From NCBI GenBank assembly GCA_037127315.1, contig JBBBDQ010001271.1:1-64000 (forward strand): a stretch of DNA of 64,000 bases, written 5' to 3'. Source of the stretch: Ascarosepion bandense. Lineage: Eukaryota; Mollusca; Cephalopoda; Sepiida; Sepiidae. Positions 40,842-53,962 of this stretch are shown piece by piece. Under the pieces are notes generated by a model. The model was given only the letters and a program-made list of their open reading frames with translations, was not told where the DNA came from and made no database searches. The position numbers and the translations under genes were made by a program. Numbering within the stretch: the first letter of the stretch is position 1; each line of letters starts with the position of its first letter.

Positions 40842-41169
40842 TATTTACATTATTCGGACTATTGTCCTCTTCTCCGCTTAGACGTTTCGGCCTTTGTACG
40901 CTCTGACCTTCTTCAGGTACTAGGAATTTCGTACCGATGACTCAAGTATATTAATCTCATTCCATGTGCGATGCTACTTCTGGAAGCCATGAGTTATTTC
41001 CCTTTAACTTAACTTTTTGAAGTTATTTGTTTACCAGTGCTGTAGCCCAGTAGGGAACTCACAAATTTTTGGGTCAAATTATAGGGACTAACCAAAGTCT
41101 ATATCTACTGAGCCATATGTCGTAAACATGGCAGCAAAGATGAGGACAATAGTCCGAATAATGTAAATA
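40842..41169 (-). mobile_element. 328-bp element with 28-bp inverted ends, tRNA-like module and hammerhead-like motif
   Basis: Perfect 28-bp inverted repeats at 40842-40869 and 41142-41169 (tatttacattattcggacta...). Minus strand order: inverted repeat, an A-box TGGCTCAGTAGAT (41115-41103) with a weaker B-box region to about 41050, 110 nt, hammerhead-like core (40916-40881), inverted repeat. Same internal order as at 6000-6258. Confidence 0.55.
40881..40916 (-). ncRNA. Hammerhead-like ribozyme motif
   Basis: CTGAAGA (position 7 may vary in hammerheads), one extra A, GGTC/GGCC stem II (one G-U) with a 12-nt loop, GAA, ACGT and C as the UH site. ACGT is self-complementary, so stem III would form in a dimer. 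A standard short stem I is not evident next to the core; the 28-bp inverted ends could close the structure instead. Confidence 0.45.
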
Positions 41170-41429
41170 ATGCAAATACTACCTCATCTCAGAAATATAG
41201 ACAAATACTGACTTACATTCATACTTACTGTTATTGTGCCATCATGCGAGGAATAAACTCTTCCTATTGCTACATATAGACTACTTGCGTGACTTACGGT
41301 GAGGAGTTTAACGAGCAGTCAAGTACAGCAGTTAACGACAGCTGTTGGAGTTTCTATATTACTATTTATTAACACTTCTTTTGAATATCTCGTTTCCTGT
41401 TATACTAATACGCTGTTTTGAACCTACCT

Positions 41430-43930
41430 CCTGAGTTCCGTGTCTTACTTCCGGCACAAACCGGACAATAAAACTTGGCGGCAAAGTTTCGCCACAACTC
41501 CACAACAAATTGGCGATGAAGATCTACAACAATTTGGAGACGAGGTTTTGCGACAAAATATTGCGCAAATATTTGCGAGGACCACTGGGATTAAAAGAAA
41601 TCCTCGGAAAACACGAGAGTTTCGTAAAGTACGATTTGAAGAGGAAAGAGACACAAAATGGAGGAATTCAAGAACGTTTTTTAAAGCTGATAAAGATCCA
41701 GACTGAACAACAAGAAAAAATGGAAAAATTATTCGTTCAAGCGCAGAAGAAAACTCAAGACACACAGATCGATTTTCAGAAGTAAGTGAACTACTAAGTC
41801 GAACGAAAACCAGTAAAAAAAAAATCGTTTTCCCAAGACACAATTTGGAGCACGAAAGAAAATTTTACAGACGCTCCCGAAGATGACATCAGCTTTGCGT
41901 CTTACTTTAAGAGGTATGAAGATATTTATGATACTGGTTGTAAGAGCTGGATAAAAAATTACGTTTCCTAACCCTAACCCTGGGCACAAGTGAGCATACT
42001 AAATGCGTTAATTATATTTTGCCACGGAAGACTAGTGAACTGACATTCAACGAAGCAGTGAAATTATTCACTGAGCTTTTCAGTCTCAAAACATCTCTTT
42101 TGCATAAAAGGGGGAAATATCTTAATCTAAATAATAATGAATCGGACGACTATACCATTTTCGCGTCAAAAGTTAACACTAAGATGATTTTAGGCTGGCG
42201 GAGCTAAGTGCAAACAGCTTTAAATGTTTGATATTCGTACAAGGATTAGTTTCAGGAAAAGATGCAGAGATTAGACGTAGAATACTTAGGAAACTGGAAA
42301 ATGAAGCAAATATAACTCTTCAGTAAATTGCCGAAGAATGCCAAAGGTACGTCAATATAAGGCACGATTGTAATTATATTGGGAAATCGGGTACTGCCCA
42401 GGCCGAAAATGTAAGCTGCAAACAGAAACAAAATTTCTGAAAACTCACGAAGCAAAGAATAAGCAAAACAAATTGCCTCCTAGCCAATGTTACAGATGTG
42501 AGGCCATCCATTGGTCCAAAGATTGTTTTTTCAGAAACAAAAAATGCTATAGATGTAACCGAGTTAGACACAAAAGCTCGCAATGACGGACAAAAAAAAA
42601 AACAAACAAACAAAAAAAAAACAAAGAGTTGCATAAAAAATACAACGTCAGACAAATTAGACGGTACGAATACCAGGCAATTTGTGCATGCAAAAATGTT
42701 CAACAAAATGTGTTGAATTTCAATTAGATTAAGGGTCTGACTTTGACTATAATTAACTTGCAGATATAGAAAAACCTGGGCAAACCAACCATGATAAAAT
42801 TCAGTAAATTGGCAAGATCTGTCACTGAAGAAAAAAATCAAATTCGAGGGAGAATTAATTGTCGACGCAATTTTCAACGGTAAGACTAGTAAATTAAAAT
42901 TGTTTGTCATGAAAAATACGAATAACCCATTTGGTACTGATTAGATAACACAATTTCAGCTTTGGGTTTTACCTTTAAATTCGCACTGCCAAAAACTTGA
43001 AAGTTAGAATAACGAAGCTGATAAATTAAAAAAAGAATTAAAAGAAACCCATCCAGGAATATTTTCTGGTGGTTTAGGCAGATGTACCAAAATGAAGGCT
43101 AAAATTGAAGTTAAAGAAAACATTCAGCCAGTATTCAAAAAGAAGAGAAAAATAACTTATGCCACGTTGGAACAAATTAACGAGAAACTTGATTGATTAG
43201 AAAAAAATGGTGTTCTATCAAAAGTAGAGTACAGTGAATGGATTGCACCTGCAGTCTATATAAAAAAGAAACCAAAGGACATACGTGTTTGCGCTGAATT
43301 TTAACAGGACTGATTGCTGTTCCGAAAGATTATCACTACCAATTTCCTAGTCCCGAAGACATTTTTGAAAAGCTTAATCCATTAATTTTATCCAAAATCG
43401 ACCTAAGCGACACTTATTTACATATTCCTGTTGAAGACGTGAGTTCGAAATTATTGTGTATAAATACATATCGTGGATTATATAAATTCGAACGTTTACC
43501 GTTTGAATTCAATGTAGCGCCAGCAATATTTCAACAAGTCATGGATAATATGCTGGACGGACTAGACTTTACTGTTACTTACTTACATGATATTCTTATG
43601 AAAAGCCAAAGCGTAGCCGAACATAAAGATCATGTCCACAAAGTTTTGCTAGAGTCCAAGAATATGGTTTCAAAATTAATGAGACTAAATGAGATTCTTT
43701 AATGAAAGAAATCAAGTACCTATGTCATATAATTGACAAGAATGGTAGAAGACCGAATCCCGAACGGGCTACCGCGATTAAAGACATGCGGGCCCCCAAT
43801 AACATTGCGGAGCTTCTTAGGTCTAGCAAATTATTACCAAGCACTCCTACCAAATATTCAGAATTTGCGTGCTCCTCTTAATGAATAAGTAAAAAAGACA
43901 AGCCCTAGATTTGGACAACAGAATGCTAGT
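41430..43930 (+). pseudogene. Ty3/gypsy LTR-retrotransposon relic (gag-pol)
   Basis: Gag-like frames (about 41510-42350: FNEAVKLFTELF, DDYTIFASKV) are followed by a zinc-knuckle pair (CYRCEAIHWSKDC, KCYRCNRVRH, near 42490-42580) and a protease-like stretch (ELIVDAIFNGKTSKLKLFV, near 42850). RT follows: NGVLSKVEYSEWIAPAVYIKK, FERLPFEFNVAPAIFQQVMD, and YLHDI where YLDDI is expected (43590). Then MKEIKYLCHIIDKNG and a piece of the connection domain to about 43900. Frequent stops and frameshifts, and the catalytic DD altered: defective. No integrase seen; LTRs not delimited. Confidence 0.75.
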
Positions 43931-43999
43931 AGGGATATAAAAAACAGAAAACTTAAATTATATTTATGATTTAAAATTGTATAAAAGCAACAGTGAAAC

Positions 44000-44290
44000 T
44001 ATTTATTAAAAACAGTGAACTTGTCTTACAAGGCAGCCTGTTTCAAAACACTTTCCCTCGTGGGACAGGTAAGGAGTTTTAGTTCCTGAACTATCTCACG
44101 TGTTACATAAAAGAAATCGCTTAATGACGCAGATGTATTATTATATGCCGCAAAAATATTGAAATCATGTTTTATAATGAATGTGAATTTTATCTTGTCG
44201 GGCGGTTTAATGTAAATGCTGCAATACAATTTGTTCATTTTGTTCGAATAAGCAGTTATTCAGCCTATTATATTTTATGCTAATACAGGC
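44000..44290. repeat. Dispersed repeat paired with 51345-51640
   Basis: Shared blocks in the same order (tgaacttgt, cctgttt, gggacagg, acataaaagaaa, attgaaatcat, gtcgg.cggtttaatgta). It may mark the left edge of the larger duplication. Confidence 0.65.
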
Positions 44291-44299
44291 TGATTTTTT

Positions 44300-44900
44300 A
44301 TCAGTATCAAGCAAGGCAATAAAGCCAATAAACGCAAGGCGTTACAGGATGTAAAAAATTAGGAACACAATCATTAAGAGTGTGCAGAAAAAAAGAAAGT
44401 AATCAGGAAAACAGTGGGTAGCGATTAACATTGCATTTAGATTTTTACAGTTGGCTGGAAAGCATGGAGCTAGAAGAGATTTTCATATGTGAGAAATACG
44501 GAAAAGAATTTGTTGGCATAGAAATTACGGCTACATCTAGCCAGCTCAACTTTATATTGGTGAGACCTTGACGTCAATCTAATATTGCACCCCAATTCAT
44601 AAAGTCTGGGTACCAGAGTGAATAGCTCATCCGGGCAATTACCATGAATATATTTTTAATAAAAGGCACAGAGAAGCAATCATATGGAGGTGGGTATGTA
44701 ACTGCAGCCGAGTTGCCAGATTAAAACAAACAATATTGCTGATTCTTTTTTGGATATTATCAATGAGCTCGGGTAAATAGAAGCGGTACCGGCCCATATC
44801 CGACAGCAATATTTTAAGCGTGGATGGATGAGAGACTGATAGTTATGTAAGACATGTTCAGAAGGGAAAATGTCGGACATAGTAGTGTTTCTACTTGAGA
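44300..44900 (-). pseudogene. Jockey/CR1-like LINE relic, 3' part
   Basis: Minus strand: FPSEHVLHNYQSLIHPRLKYCCRIWAG (quoted in part) parallels [27 protein letters not shown]. The 3' terminus with ttgccttgcttga is at about 44303-44350. Confidence 0.7.
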
Positions 44901-44959
44901 AAGATAGCCAAGAAGGTGCGAATTAAAAATGAAATGAAATCTGAAATGAATCACTTTAA

Positions 44960-45300
44960 AAGACTGGGTATTTCAACGCGGTGTTAGCAGACTTCTGTTG
45001 CTAGATCATTTACAACTGAATTTTGAGTCCGATCCCCACTGTGTGGTCCAGAATTTCGGCCTGATGCCACATCTAAGCTTCACTTATAAAATCATTTATT
45101 CACTTTGACGCAGTGTATGGTTAGTAAGCTTTCCTGCAATAACTACTACGACTGAATAAAGAGTGTGCTATAAAACTTTTGTCTTGTGTTGCATCTAATC
45201 TACATTTAGAAAATCATTTGACTACTTCGACATATTGCAATGCTTTACAAGTTTTTTTCTCAATAGAATAATTACAACTAAATAGGAGTTCGATCCTCAC
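44960..45300 (+). mobile_element. Three tandem tRNA-derived SINE fragments
   Basis: Repeated pieces at about 44965, 45105 and 45225, with B-box-like GAGTCCGATCCCCAC (45029) and GAGTTCGATCCTCAC (45283). The first has the tail tttcggcctgatgccacatctaagcttc, and tcatttattcacttt / tcatttgactacttcgac recur between units. Confidence 0.55.
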
Positions 45301-46157
45301 TGAGTACCATATTTATGCTACGCTTAAAAAATCCCCCTTGTACTTTAAAAGATTTAGTTTTTGCGATCATATTATTGCCCTACTTCCGCAAAAGAAGGTA
45401 TTCATATAACTATTATATTAGGCTGGGTAGCACGGTTTTGTTTTCAAGAAACAAAAAACGTTTTTTAACTAATTTAATGGTGCTTATTCCGAAAATGACC
45501 TTAGATTTTCATGATTATCTATTGTCTTTGGTAAAAAGATCAATTTACGATCTTAGCTGATCGCAACATTTATTTAATAAAGGTCTTAAAAAACCATCAA
45601 TTTTCTTGTAGTCCGAGCAACTACGTTTTCCAACTGAAATATTTTTTTAAAGTGCTTTTGGATTTATATTTTGATATTTATAGAAATATGAATTTTCTAC
45701 CAATAAAATATAACAAGTAAAAGTTAGTTTTCTCGTTGAAGTGCAATAATTTATAATTTATAATATATATTCATGGGCTTGACTTGTGTTTTGGTATTTA
45801 TGTTTTGCTAGGGTACCACTTGTTTAGATAGGGGCATACATTTAGCGCTTTGCCATTGGAGCAAAACGTACGCCCCTCCTTAACCGTTTTGCTGCTGAGT
45901 TGTGTGTCTGGCATCGGTCTATACCAGTTATATGAAATTTAGAGAATGATACGTATCAATATTTAGCCAAAACTGTTGAATAGATTAATGCTGTCATGTG
46001 TTGCTCAAACAGAAATAACGTGCAGTGTGGCACGTATACGTCTTCGGATTGCAGCCATATTTTTTGCAATTTAAGTTAAACGAGCACAAAAACATTTTCA
46101 GATGCGTAATTTTGTTTTCCAAAAGAGGTCTCTTGCGAATGTTGCAAACACTTAATA

Positions 46158-46264
46158 TATATATATTATATATATAATATATATATATAATATATATTAT
46201 ATATTATAATATATATTATATATTATATATATATATAATATATATTATATAATATATAATATAT

Positions 46265-46296
<32 letters not shown>

Positions 46297-46298
46297 GT
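46158..46298. repeat. AT-only palindromic tract
   Basis: TATATAATATAT-type sequence, about 140 bp. In copy B the corresponding site carries the 1.2-kb ribozyme-repeat cluster. Confidence 0.9.
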
Positions 46299-46659
46299 GT
46301 AATGAATAGTGAAAAAGAAAAAGCCGGTACAAAGAGTGTGTGAGTAAAGAAATAAAAATATTTACATATTGGATTTCAAGGATGGAAAATTCACATCACT
46401 TACATCGATAACAAATAAAAAATATCCTGATAAAATTGTTAAAATTGAAAATGAATTACATAACCATGTGAATTTTCATTTTTATTGTGATGGCTGAGAA
46501 TGTTTTTGAAGCCTTTGGTAAAAAATACATTACACATTTGTGTCAAAATTTGATCAAGAAAATTAATACGAAAATATAATTCTTTATTACACGATGTTTG
46601 TTCTTCTTGCTCATCTCATCATTTGTCTTCATACCTCAGCATTAATTTATTTTTAGAGG

Positions 46660-47540
46660 AATAGGTAAGTTTATCTATTGCTCGGTTTGCACTTCTCTCC
46701 TCTTGAGTAGAAGTTCATCCCTTCCTTACTGTGTAGGATTAGGTTTCCGGTTATTTCTAAAGTCTACTTCAACTCTATTCTTCTAATGTCTCCATCTGAA
46801 TTTTAAAATTTTAGGAGTAGGTACGTTCACCTATCTTCCGGTTCACACTGCTCTCCAGTTTTTTGCAACAGAAGTTGAACCTCAGAAGTGGAATAAATTC
46901 TACTACAAATACTGTGAAAACTGGCATAGTCAAAGCCTGGGCCGCCTTGAATTATATGGATGTCATTTTGATCTACCGGACAAACACAAACCGTGCCACT
47001 CTACAGAAGTGTTAATGTATGATGACAGTGCGTGAAAATTAACTAAAACACAGGCAGGTTAAATGGAACCTACAACCAGACTGAGAGGACTCTTTTTAAG
47101 ATCTCTTGGAGACAACATTGAACTAAATCATAACTCTATGGATCCTGATATTTCTACAATCAAGTGAACACAGAATGCGTTTTCAGGACACTCCTGGGGA
47201 GTAAAACGAAACTTGCGAGCAATCTACTGTTCTGGACACCTAACCATGGCACCAGATGGGCTGATCACCTAACAATAATCTATATTGTCAAACTATATTA
47301 TGTCACATAATTCCGCTCTAATGATCTTATTATCTTCATGCTGGACCGTGATGGTTGACATGAATATCCGATCTATGTCGATCAAATAAATATTAATATA
47401 GATTTATCTCTTGTTCTCTGCTTAGGATTGCGTTTTCGGCTTCTTCTAAAATCTTTTAATTCTCTCCCACTCCAAATATCTCCCCGAGTTGTTGTGTAAC
47501 TGTTGCCTTGCTGGGGGATTTAATTAAAAACATGTATAAA
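46660..47540 (+). mobile_element. Diverged LINE-derivative (heads and 3' tail around unrelated core)
   Basis: Head-like units at about 46665-46790 and 46815-46860 (gtttccggtt, aagtctacttcaactctattc, gtaggtacgttcacctatc) and a 3' terminus at about 47395-47535 (ttctctgcttaggattgcg, tgttgccttgctgggggatttaattaaaaa). Its counterpart in copy B is 56320-57190. Confidence 0.55.
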
Positions 47541-48848
47541 CAATAAATGTTTTTTAAATGGAAGAAAAGCGTTTGTCTCACTTTAAATCTTTAAGATTTT
47601 TTTCAATTAATACATACATAATATTCATAACCCTCATCCAGTATCCATTAACATGATAATTTTGCAAAAACTCCACATTTAGTTCAGTTGTTAGTTGAAG
47701 AAAAGGATTACTGGAATATCCAGAAAATAGAATCTATCTTTTGCCAAAGTTTAACTATCGAATTGCTGATTCCCGAGAAATGGTTGTTTCGTTCCAAAAA
47801 GTACTTGGCTCCTTCTGCAAAACTTTAATTTTGCAGGATTCCTAGAGTATTGCTACCAAATCTGTACTCCATCTACCCAAAACTCACTTTTCAGATTTGA
47901 ATTTAGAGTTCCAAATCGATCAGGTGATATTGTGGGACACATTGCAGCCTCTTTCCCACGAGCAACAGATTGCAAACTTGCCGCGATCCTATCGTTATTG
48001 CCTTGTTAACTTTTCAGGCGAGCTTTATGCTTTACTACAGTTCAGACTTTTACAGCTAAGACTTATGCTATTTTCATTATGTCAGATCCACCTCATTACC
48101 TCCGTATTCCAAGTTTAAGAAGAGGTTTCCTTCAAGAATTGCTACTTTAAAGAATAGACTCTTGTGTAGGTTCTTCTCTATCCCCATCCTCATAATCTAT
48201 CAGTAGATACCGTTTCTTTTTTAAATTGTGACATTCCATAGACTATTGCCATTGTAGCCGTAAGGTTCTATCTATAACGGCCTCTGAGCTTTGTATTTGG
48301 GGAAATATATTATTGTAAAAAAAAATAATGCAAGGATTAGAAAAATCTGAAGAAAATAAGAATTTTTCTAGAAAAGTCATGAGCAAACTGCAGCCCGTGG
48401 ACCACATACTTTCGACTGTCTTACTGCGACGCACGCTTAATTTAAAAAATATTCTCTCTCACGCTAAGAGGCTGAGAGTTGCTGGTATCGAAAGGAAATA
48501 ACTATTAAATTCAGGAGTAACCTCCCTTACTTATGAATTCCCACTTTCAGTAAGACCACAATTTACAGTGGTGTCGTGAGAGGATCACTTGGAAGATAGG
48601 AGATCGAATTACGTTGAAAGATGACAGTAGGAACGAACTTCATGTAAGCGATGCTTGTCTGCGTGTCGTGTCAGGTATATACTTGTGGAGCTACATCCCC
48701 TTGAATGCATTCGCCTACGATACAAGGATTCAGGCTGTGATTTCATATTAGGTCACAACTCTCAACTCTCTTCGATGTATGTTGCAGTAGAATATTGCTT
48801 TCCCTCATAATCCCAATGCAACTCAAGATATTTTGATAGACATCTTCC

Positions 48849-48927
<79 letters not shown>

Positions 48928-48935
48928 GGGAGAAG
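48849..48935. repeat. (TA)n(GA)n microsatellite
   Basis: At the equivalent site of copy B (59017-59068) only (GA)n is present. Confidence 0.95.
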
Positions 48936-49508
48936 AAAAGTATTCTGTTTAGATGATGCTAATGAAGTATTTAAAAAACTGATGGAAATGCTAGGTAAGC
49001 TTGTCATATTCAGGAAGGATACTAGAATAGTCCATAACATATACTGGCAACAAACCGCTCGCATACGGATAGAATATAAATGTAGTAAGTAAACAAAAAT
49101 GGAAATAGTTGTTGGTAGCAAAAATCTTAGCAACATAAGAAGATGCTTGCAATGATAGCATACACAGAAAAGAACCTACAAGAACTTGTGGCGATAGTAG
49201 TAAAACTATATATTAAATAATATGCTGTATTAATAGAATGACATAAAATGTATCTCTTTTTCTTTATACACAATACATCCGTTCCGTCTTTTTCTATAAC
49301 CCGGACATAGCGTACATAATTAGCTGATGTCATGCGGAAGCCAACCAATCACTAACACATTTGCCTCGCTCACGGCCGCCTGCACGTGCGTGCGTGCGTG
49401 AAAGTTACGCTTCGAATCGTCGGAAATTCAACGAACACCAAACAAAAAAATGACGTATTAAAACAAAATATTATCTTCCCAAAAACAGAGATACATAAAC
49501 TCAATGAC

Positions 49509-51344
49509 TATTTATAATAGTAGGCACGACCACTTTGCCTTTATTTAGTATTTGGCTAGAAATTTTACAGAACTCCCAGAATCTAAATTTGCTTTCAACT
49601 TTGGCTTGGACTGTAGAAACATAGCTACACTTTGGATTTTCTAGAGTTTTGTTTGCAGCAAGTATCCGTCTACACTGCTCTCTGTGATAGGTGTTGTAGT
49701 AGTGATTGCATTGAGGTATGGCTGCAACACATTCGGGGGAACCAAGGCTGGCTGTATGATTTCTTCAGAAATTTTTGCAGGGTATAAAACTCCCAATTTC
49801 AATAAGGGATTATTCTGATACGATAGCAGTAGTTGAGGGGATACTGTGTTTGAAGAAGTCTGAGAGAGTAGTTTCAGCCAAGTAACATCTGAAGCTGTCT
49901 CAGTCTGTTTCCATGTACCAAAACGTCGTACTATAAAACTGTCTGTCAGTAGACACCTTTGGTTTGGCATCAACTTTGAGTATGAAAAGATTTGAAGAGT
50001 CTGGTTATGGTAGGGTGAATGGATAAAACTTCAGCTAGGCAGTTTTTAGGGTAGGATGTGAGGTGAGGTCAATGAGGTTCGCCTGACATTCTGTGGCATC
50101 AAAAACATTGCTTAATTGTTTAATGATATCCGTTGGTTCGTAGGCGATGGAGAAGTGTCTGTAGCATGTGCTTTCGTCAGTTTTGTGAGAGAGAAAAAAA
50201 GAAAGAAAGAATAACAATCTCATGCGTTTAACGTCTGTTTTAATAAAATGGAAAATTGCGTACAAAATATTTAGATTTCGACATTGAATCACCCATTGTG
50301 ATTTATATGCTGCTAACAAAAACAACCAATTCAAACCTTCAGTAAAATGGAAAAACTTATTTATTTTGAACTATTTCATTTTAATTTCTTTTGTCTATAA
50401 ATAATGAACTGCATTCATACTTATGATTGTTGTTACAATATTTTGTTAAAGTTGTCAAGCTTAAATATTTGACGATGCAATAGGGGAATTTGTGAAGGTA
50501 TTTTACAGTGGAGTACGCAAGGAGCTGACTCAATCATTAACACAAGAATTATGAGTTATCAGAAAATACAATTTTCACGGGCATTGCTTGTAGTAATCAT
50601 TTTGGTTGATCGCTGTGTGGTAATGTCTAAAGAAGCCGTTCCTCACTTGTTGACCCAGGTTTGTGACCATGTGGCAAACGAAGATTAATAAAGAGTTATT
50701 ATGACCTTTTTTGCCATATAACAGTATATTTTTAGTTGATGTTCTCATGGCATCAGTCGCTCATGTCTTTCCTTACAGCACGGAAGATCAATTCCAAGGA
50801 ATCTGACCGCTTCACGCTGTTTATACTAACAATTTCTGGTTGACGGTTGGACACATCTGTAGTACAGGTCCCTCCTTACCGAACCTGGAGTTAATTCTAA
50901 TAGACTTAACCCCCTTCACGCCGTCAGATTTTATAAATTGGTTGCTAAATGCCATGAGTATTTTATGGACTGAGAGAAGAGTTATCTTCTCCACGGTGAT
51001 TGTATTGAGACACCACCTCCAATTAGCTGGTAGTAGACTCATTAAGAGTTCTTCTGCGCTTTGATAGGTTTTATTTTTCCTTCCACAGAATTGATGACAA
51101 CCCACCTCTCTCGCAAGAAATTGAATTGGGATGCTGATTTTGTCACCGACCATCCGACAACAGCACACACACAGACACACACACACACATCTTTATTTTT
51201 GTCAATAAATGTTGACGATTATGGACAAAATAGTGCTTTTTATCAATAATCCGACATATGAAAAAAAACGAAAATATTCTATCTGGGTTACTTGAATATT
51301 TATAGTTTAAAAGAACAATGCATCTACACACGTGAATCTATTTA
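49509..51344. other. Unassigned; one uncharacterised minus-strand ORF (49973-49641)
   Basis: A 110-codon minus-strand frame, not repetitive in composition (MMPNQRCLLTDS..., ...SSVDGYLLQTKL), is followed upstream by further minus frames (50334-50035, 51186-50820). I recognise no domain. They may be parts of one decayed mobile element, or chance. (CA)n near 51170-51189. Confidence 0.3.
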
Positions 51345-51640
51345 TAAAACATACTGAACTTGTTTCACAAGTTAGCCTGTTTACAAACACTCTCCCTCAT
51401 GGGACAGGTTAGGTGTTTTAATCCCTGATCTATCTCAAAATTTACATAAAAGAAACCGCTTATTCACACAGCCGTATTAATTCTTGTCATAAACTATTGA
51501 AATCATTGTTTCGTAATGGATGTGAATTTTTTTTTTTTTTTTTTTTTTGTCGGACGGTTTAATGTACGATGAGTTCATTTTATTTGCATCGGATATCTCA
51601 GTAGTTATTGAACCGATCATATGTTATGTTAATAAAGAAG
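51345..51640. repeat. Dispersed repeat paired with 44000-44290
   Basis: Same block order as the 44.0-kb copy, with an extra 25-base T run at 51525-51549. Between 51640 and 52190 nothing is assigned (AT-rich). Confidence 0.65.
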
Positions 51641-52195
51641 ATCTGGGTAAACATGACAAATAGGCTATTTTAGTTGAAAATATTCATGATTCAGCTATCT
51701 AGTTATGTGACATAAAAAATGAATCATCTTTTAATCTGTTTTTAGAAATAAAACAAAAATAATCTAATAAAAATAGCATTTAAGGAAATATTAGAGTAAT
51801 ACAAAAAATAAAATTAAGTATTTTGTTTTCGTTCTTCAAAGACTGTTCTGAGGATCCTTAAAAAATTTCATCATTTGTTGATTTTGTTTTTCCAACAATC
51901 ATCTTTTTTTTTCTTGGCTCCAGCAATTTTTAAAAAGTGTGTGATACCTATGGCAGTGATTTAATTCATTTAATTTCTGGGCAGAGTTAAAGTTCTGTAC
52001 TCAAAATTTAATTTATTTTTTGCATCCAAATTTATTCAGCAAAATATCTGCCGAGGTTTGAATGCAAATAAATAAAAACAAAAACAAAAAAAACAAAAAC
52101 CGAAAAAGATTCTACAGAAGAATGCTGACAATAACGCATTAGAATCATGAGAACGAGGGAAATTTAAGGAAATTCGAACAAAAAGAACACGTATA

Positions 52196-52600
52196 TTTTT
52201 TTAATCCGTTCAACCCAAGCAAGGCAGTAATAACACTAAGATCCAAGGAGCAGCGAAAGAGAACGAAAAAGACTTTAGAAGGAATCGGAAATCCAATCTT
52301 AAGTAAGAAGCAATGTATAAACCTAGACTCCTGTTTAAAAATCAAGGGAGAAGTGAAAACCGGACGATATTTGATCATATCTAATCCTACTGAGGATAAA
52401 AATAAATTAATAGTAAATAAAATTTCCGAGTTTAGGCGGAGATGTTAGAAGTATAGAGTTAAATTAGATTTTAGAAGGAAGCAGAACCACAACACTAAGC
52501 GGGAACCGGGGGATAAACCTGTACTCCTGTACCGGGGAATAATGTAAACCAGGTGAGAGACGAAACTATCTACTCCTATTACTTGGAATCAGAAAGTGGA
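52196..52600 (-). mobile_element. Non-autonomous LINE derivative, diverged subfamily
   Basis: Minus strand: ggagtagatag at about 52590-52580, a head unit, a second head-like unit (about 52400-52300; cgtccggttttcac, aggagtctaggtttatac), and the family terminus (gttattactgccttgcttgg, cggattaaaaaaa) at 52200-52235. Coding sequence absent. Confidence 0.6.
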
Positions 52601-53784
52601 AGCTTAAATTTCCAGGTCAAATAAGAACGAAAGTGAATTACGGGGATTCAACACACACAGGAAAGAGTGAAAACAAGAAGGACAGAGGGAAACAGTTTGT
52701 AACCAATCTAACAAGCTCATATAATTGGACAGCTAAGCAATTATATCAAGATTAACTAGATGCTTCTACTTCTAATGTTTCATGTCACTTCGGGGCGTGG
52801 GCGAGCATGTCACTCTACAACTACATTTCTTTTATAACACTGGACCGTATTTTCCTACTTACTATACCTCAGAGTCCATGTTCTTCTATCTGCTTGCATA
52901 AGCTTTTTAGGTATTTTTTGCGATTTCACTCGACCTCTGTTGCCTTCAATGTATTCTGAGAGTGTCAAATTTGTTTAAGACCTTTTCTCATTATTTTTCC
53001 CTGAAATTTCAACTCTCTGATCCTGAAGACAAAATGTCGTTTTCGGTCCCATTTTCTTTAAGACTTCGTCGTTGCTCCCATGTTTCGTCCAAGTTGTTTA
53101 CAGTATTTTTCTGTAGAACCCCATTTCCGTTGCTTGAAGACTTATCTTCATTTGTAAGGAAAATGCCCAACATTCAATATCAGGATTGATATCCCACGAC
53201 AGCTGTTCACTCATACCTTCATTTCTGATTATATTCTCTATTTCCTAGTATTTTTCTTAGTTTCTGGAAGACATTTTTTGAACAGCCAGTTGTTAGTTTA
53301 TCTGGAAAGAAACAATGCACTTATTAATAAGAAAAGATTAAATTAATGGATGCAAGATTTCACAGCTCTAGCTTCACTTCCTCATATTAACTTTTCAGCA
53401 CCCCCTTGGATTTAACTACATATTGTTTCAGTACCGTTCTTCATCTTTAAGGCAACCTCATAATTCCATCCTCCAATAACTTGACATCTCTCTGAGTGAT
53501 GAATCAGTTCAATTAGATTTTCAGGTTTCCAGATGAAGTATGAAGTTCTTCCCAGTAAGAGAATTTTGTACAGATCGAAATTAGATGGTAATCTGGAGGT
53601 GCAAACGTTTGTGAGAGTATGGCGCTGTAGTCGGACATCTCATCCAAGCTGTATCGATTTCTAACGTGTCTGCAAAAAAGAGATGTGTTCTCCCATTGTC
53701 CTGATGGAAGATGATATCCTTATGGTTTGCTAATTCCTGACGCTTTTAATTGATTGCTGACTTTTTCGTAAGGAAGGCGTAATA
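52601..53784. other. Unassigned
   Basis: No exon, repeat family or coding region recognised. A 75-codon plus-strand open frame (52962-53189) has no motif. Confidence 0.4.
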
Positions 53785-53962
53785 CAGAATGTGTTGCTGA
53801 ATAGTGAGTTCGATCCTCACTAGGTGCTCCATACCTTCGACTTTGGGACATATCTAAGCCAAGCTTAGAATATCACCATGTACTTCAAAAAATTGTTTTT
53901 GAAATTATTGTGTTGATATCCTTTCGCAAAAGAATATTTTCATGTGGTACCATTATATTCAG

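Larger units (their letters stand above)
45330..49508 (+). repeat. Segmental duplication, copy A
   Basis: Matches copy B (53870-59672) in the same orientation with colinear blocks: 45345/53885, 45700/54265, 45815/54370, 46300/55995, 46660/56320, 47595/57705, 48600/58760, 49440/59590. Diverged, with indels and transposon insertions in B. No intact ORF is conserved between the copies. Confidence 0.8.
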
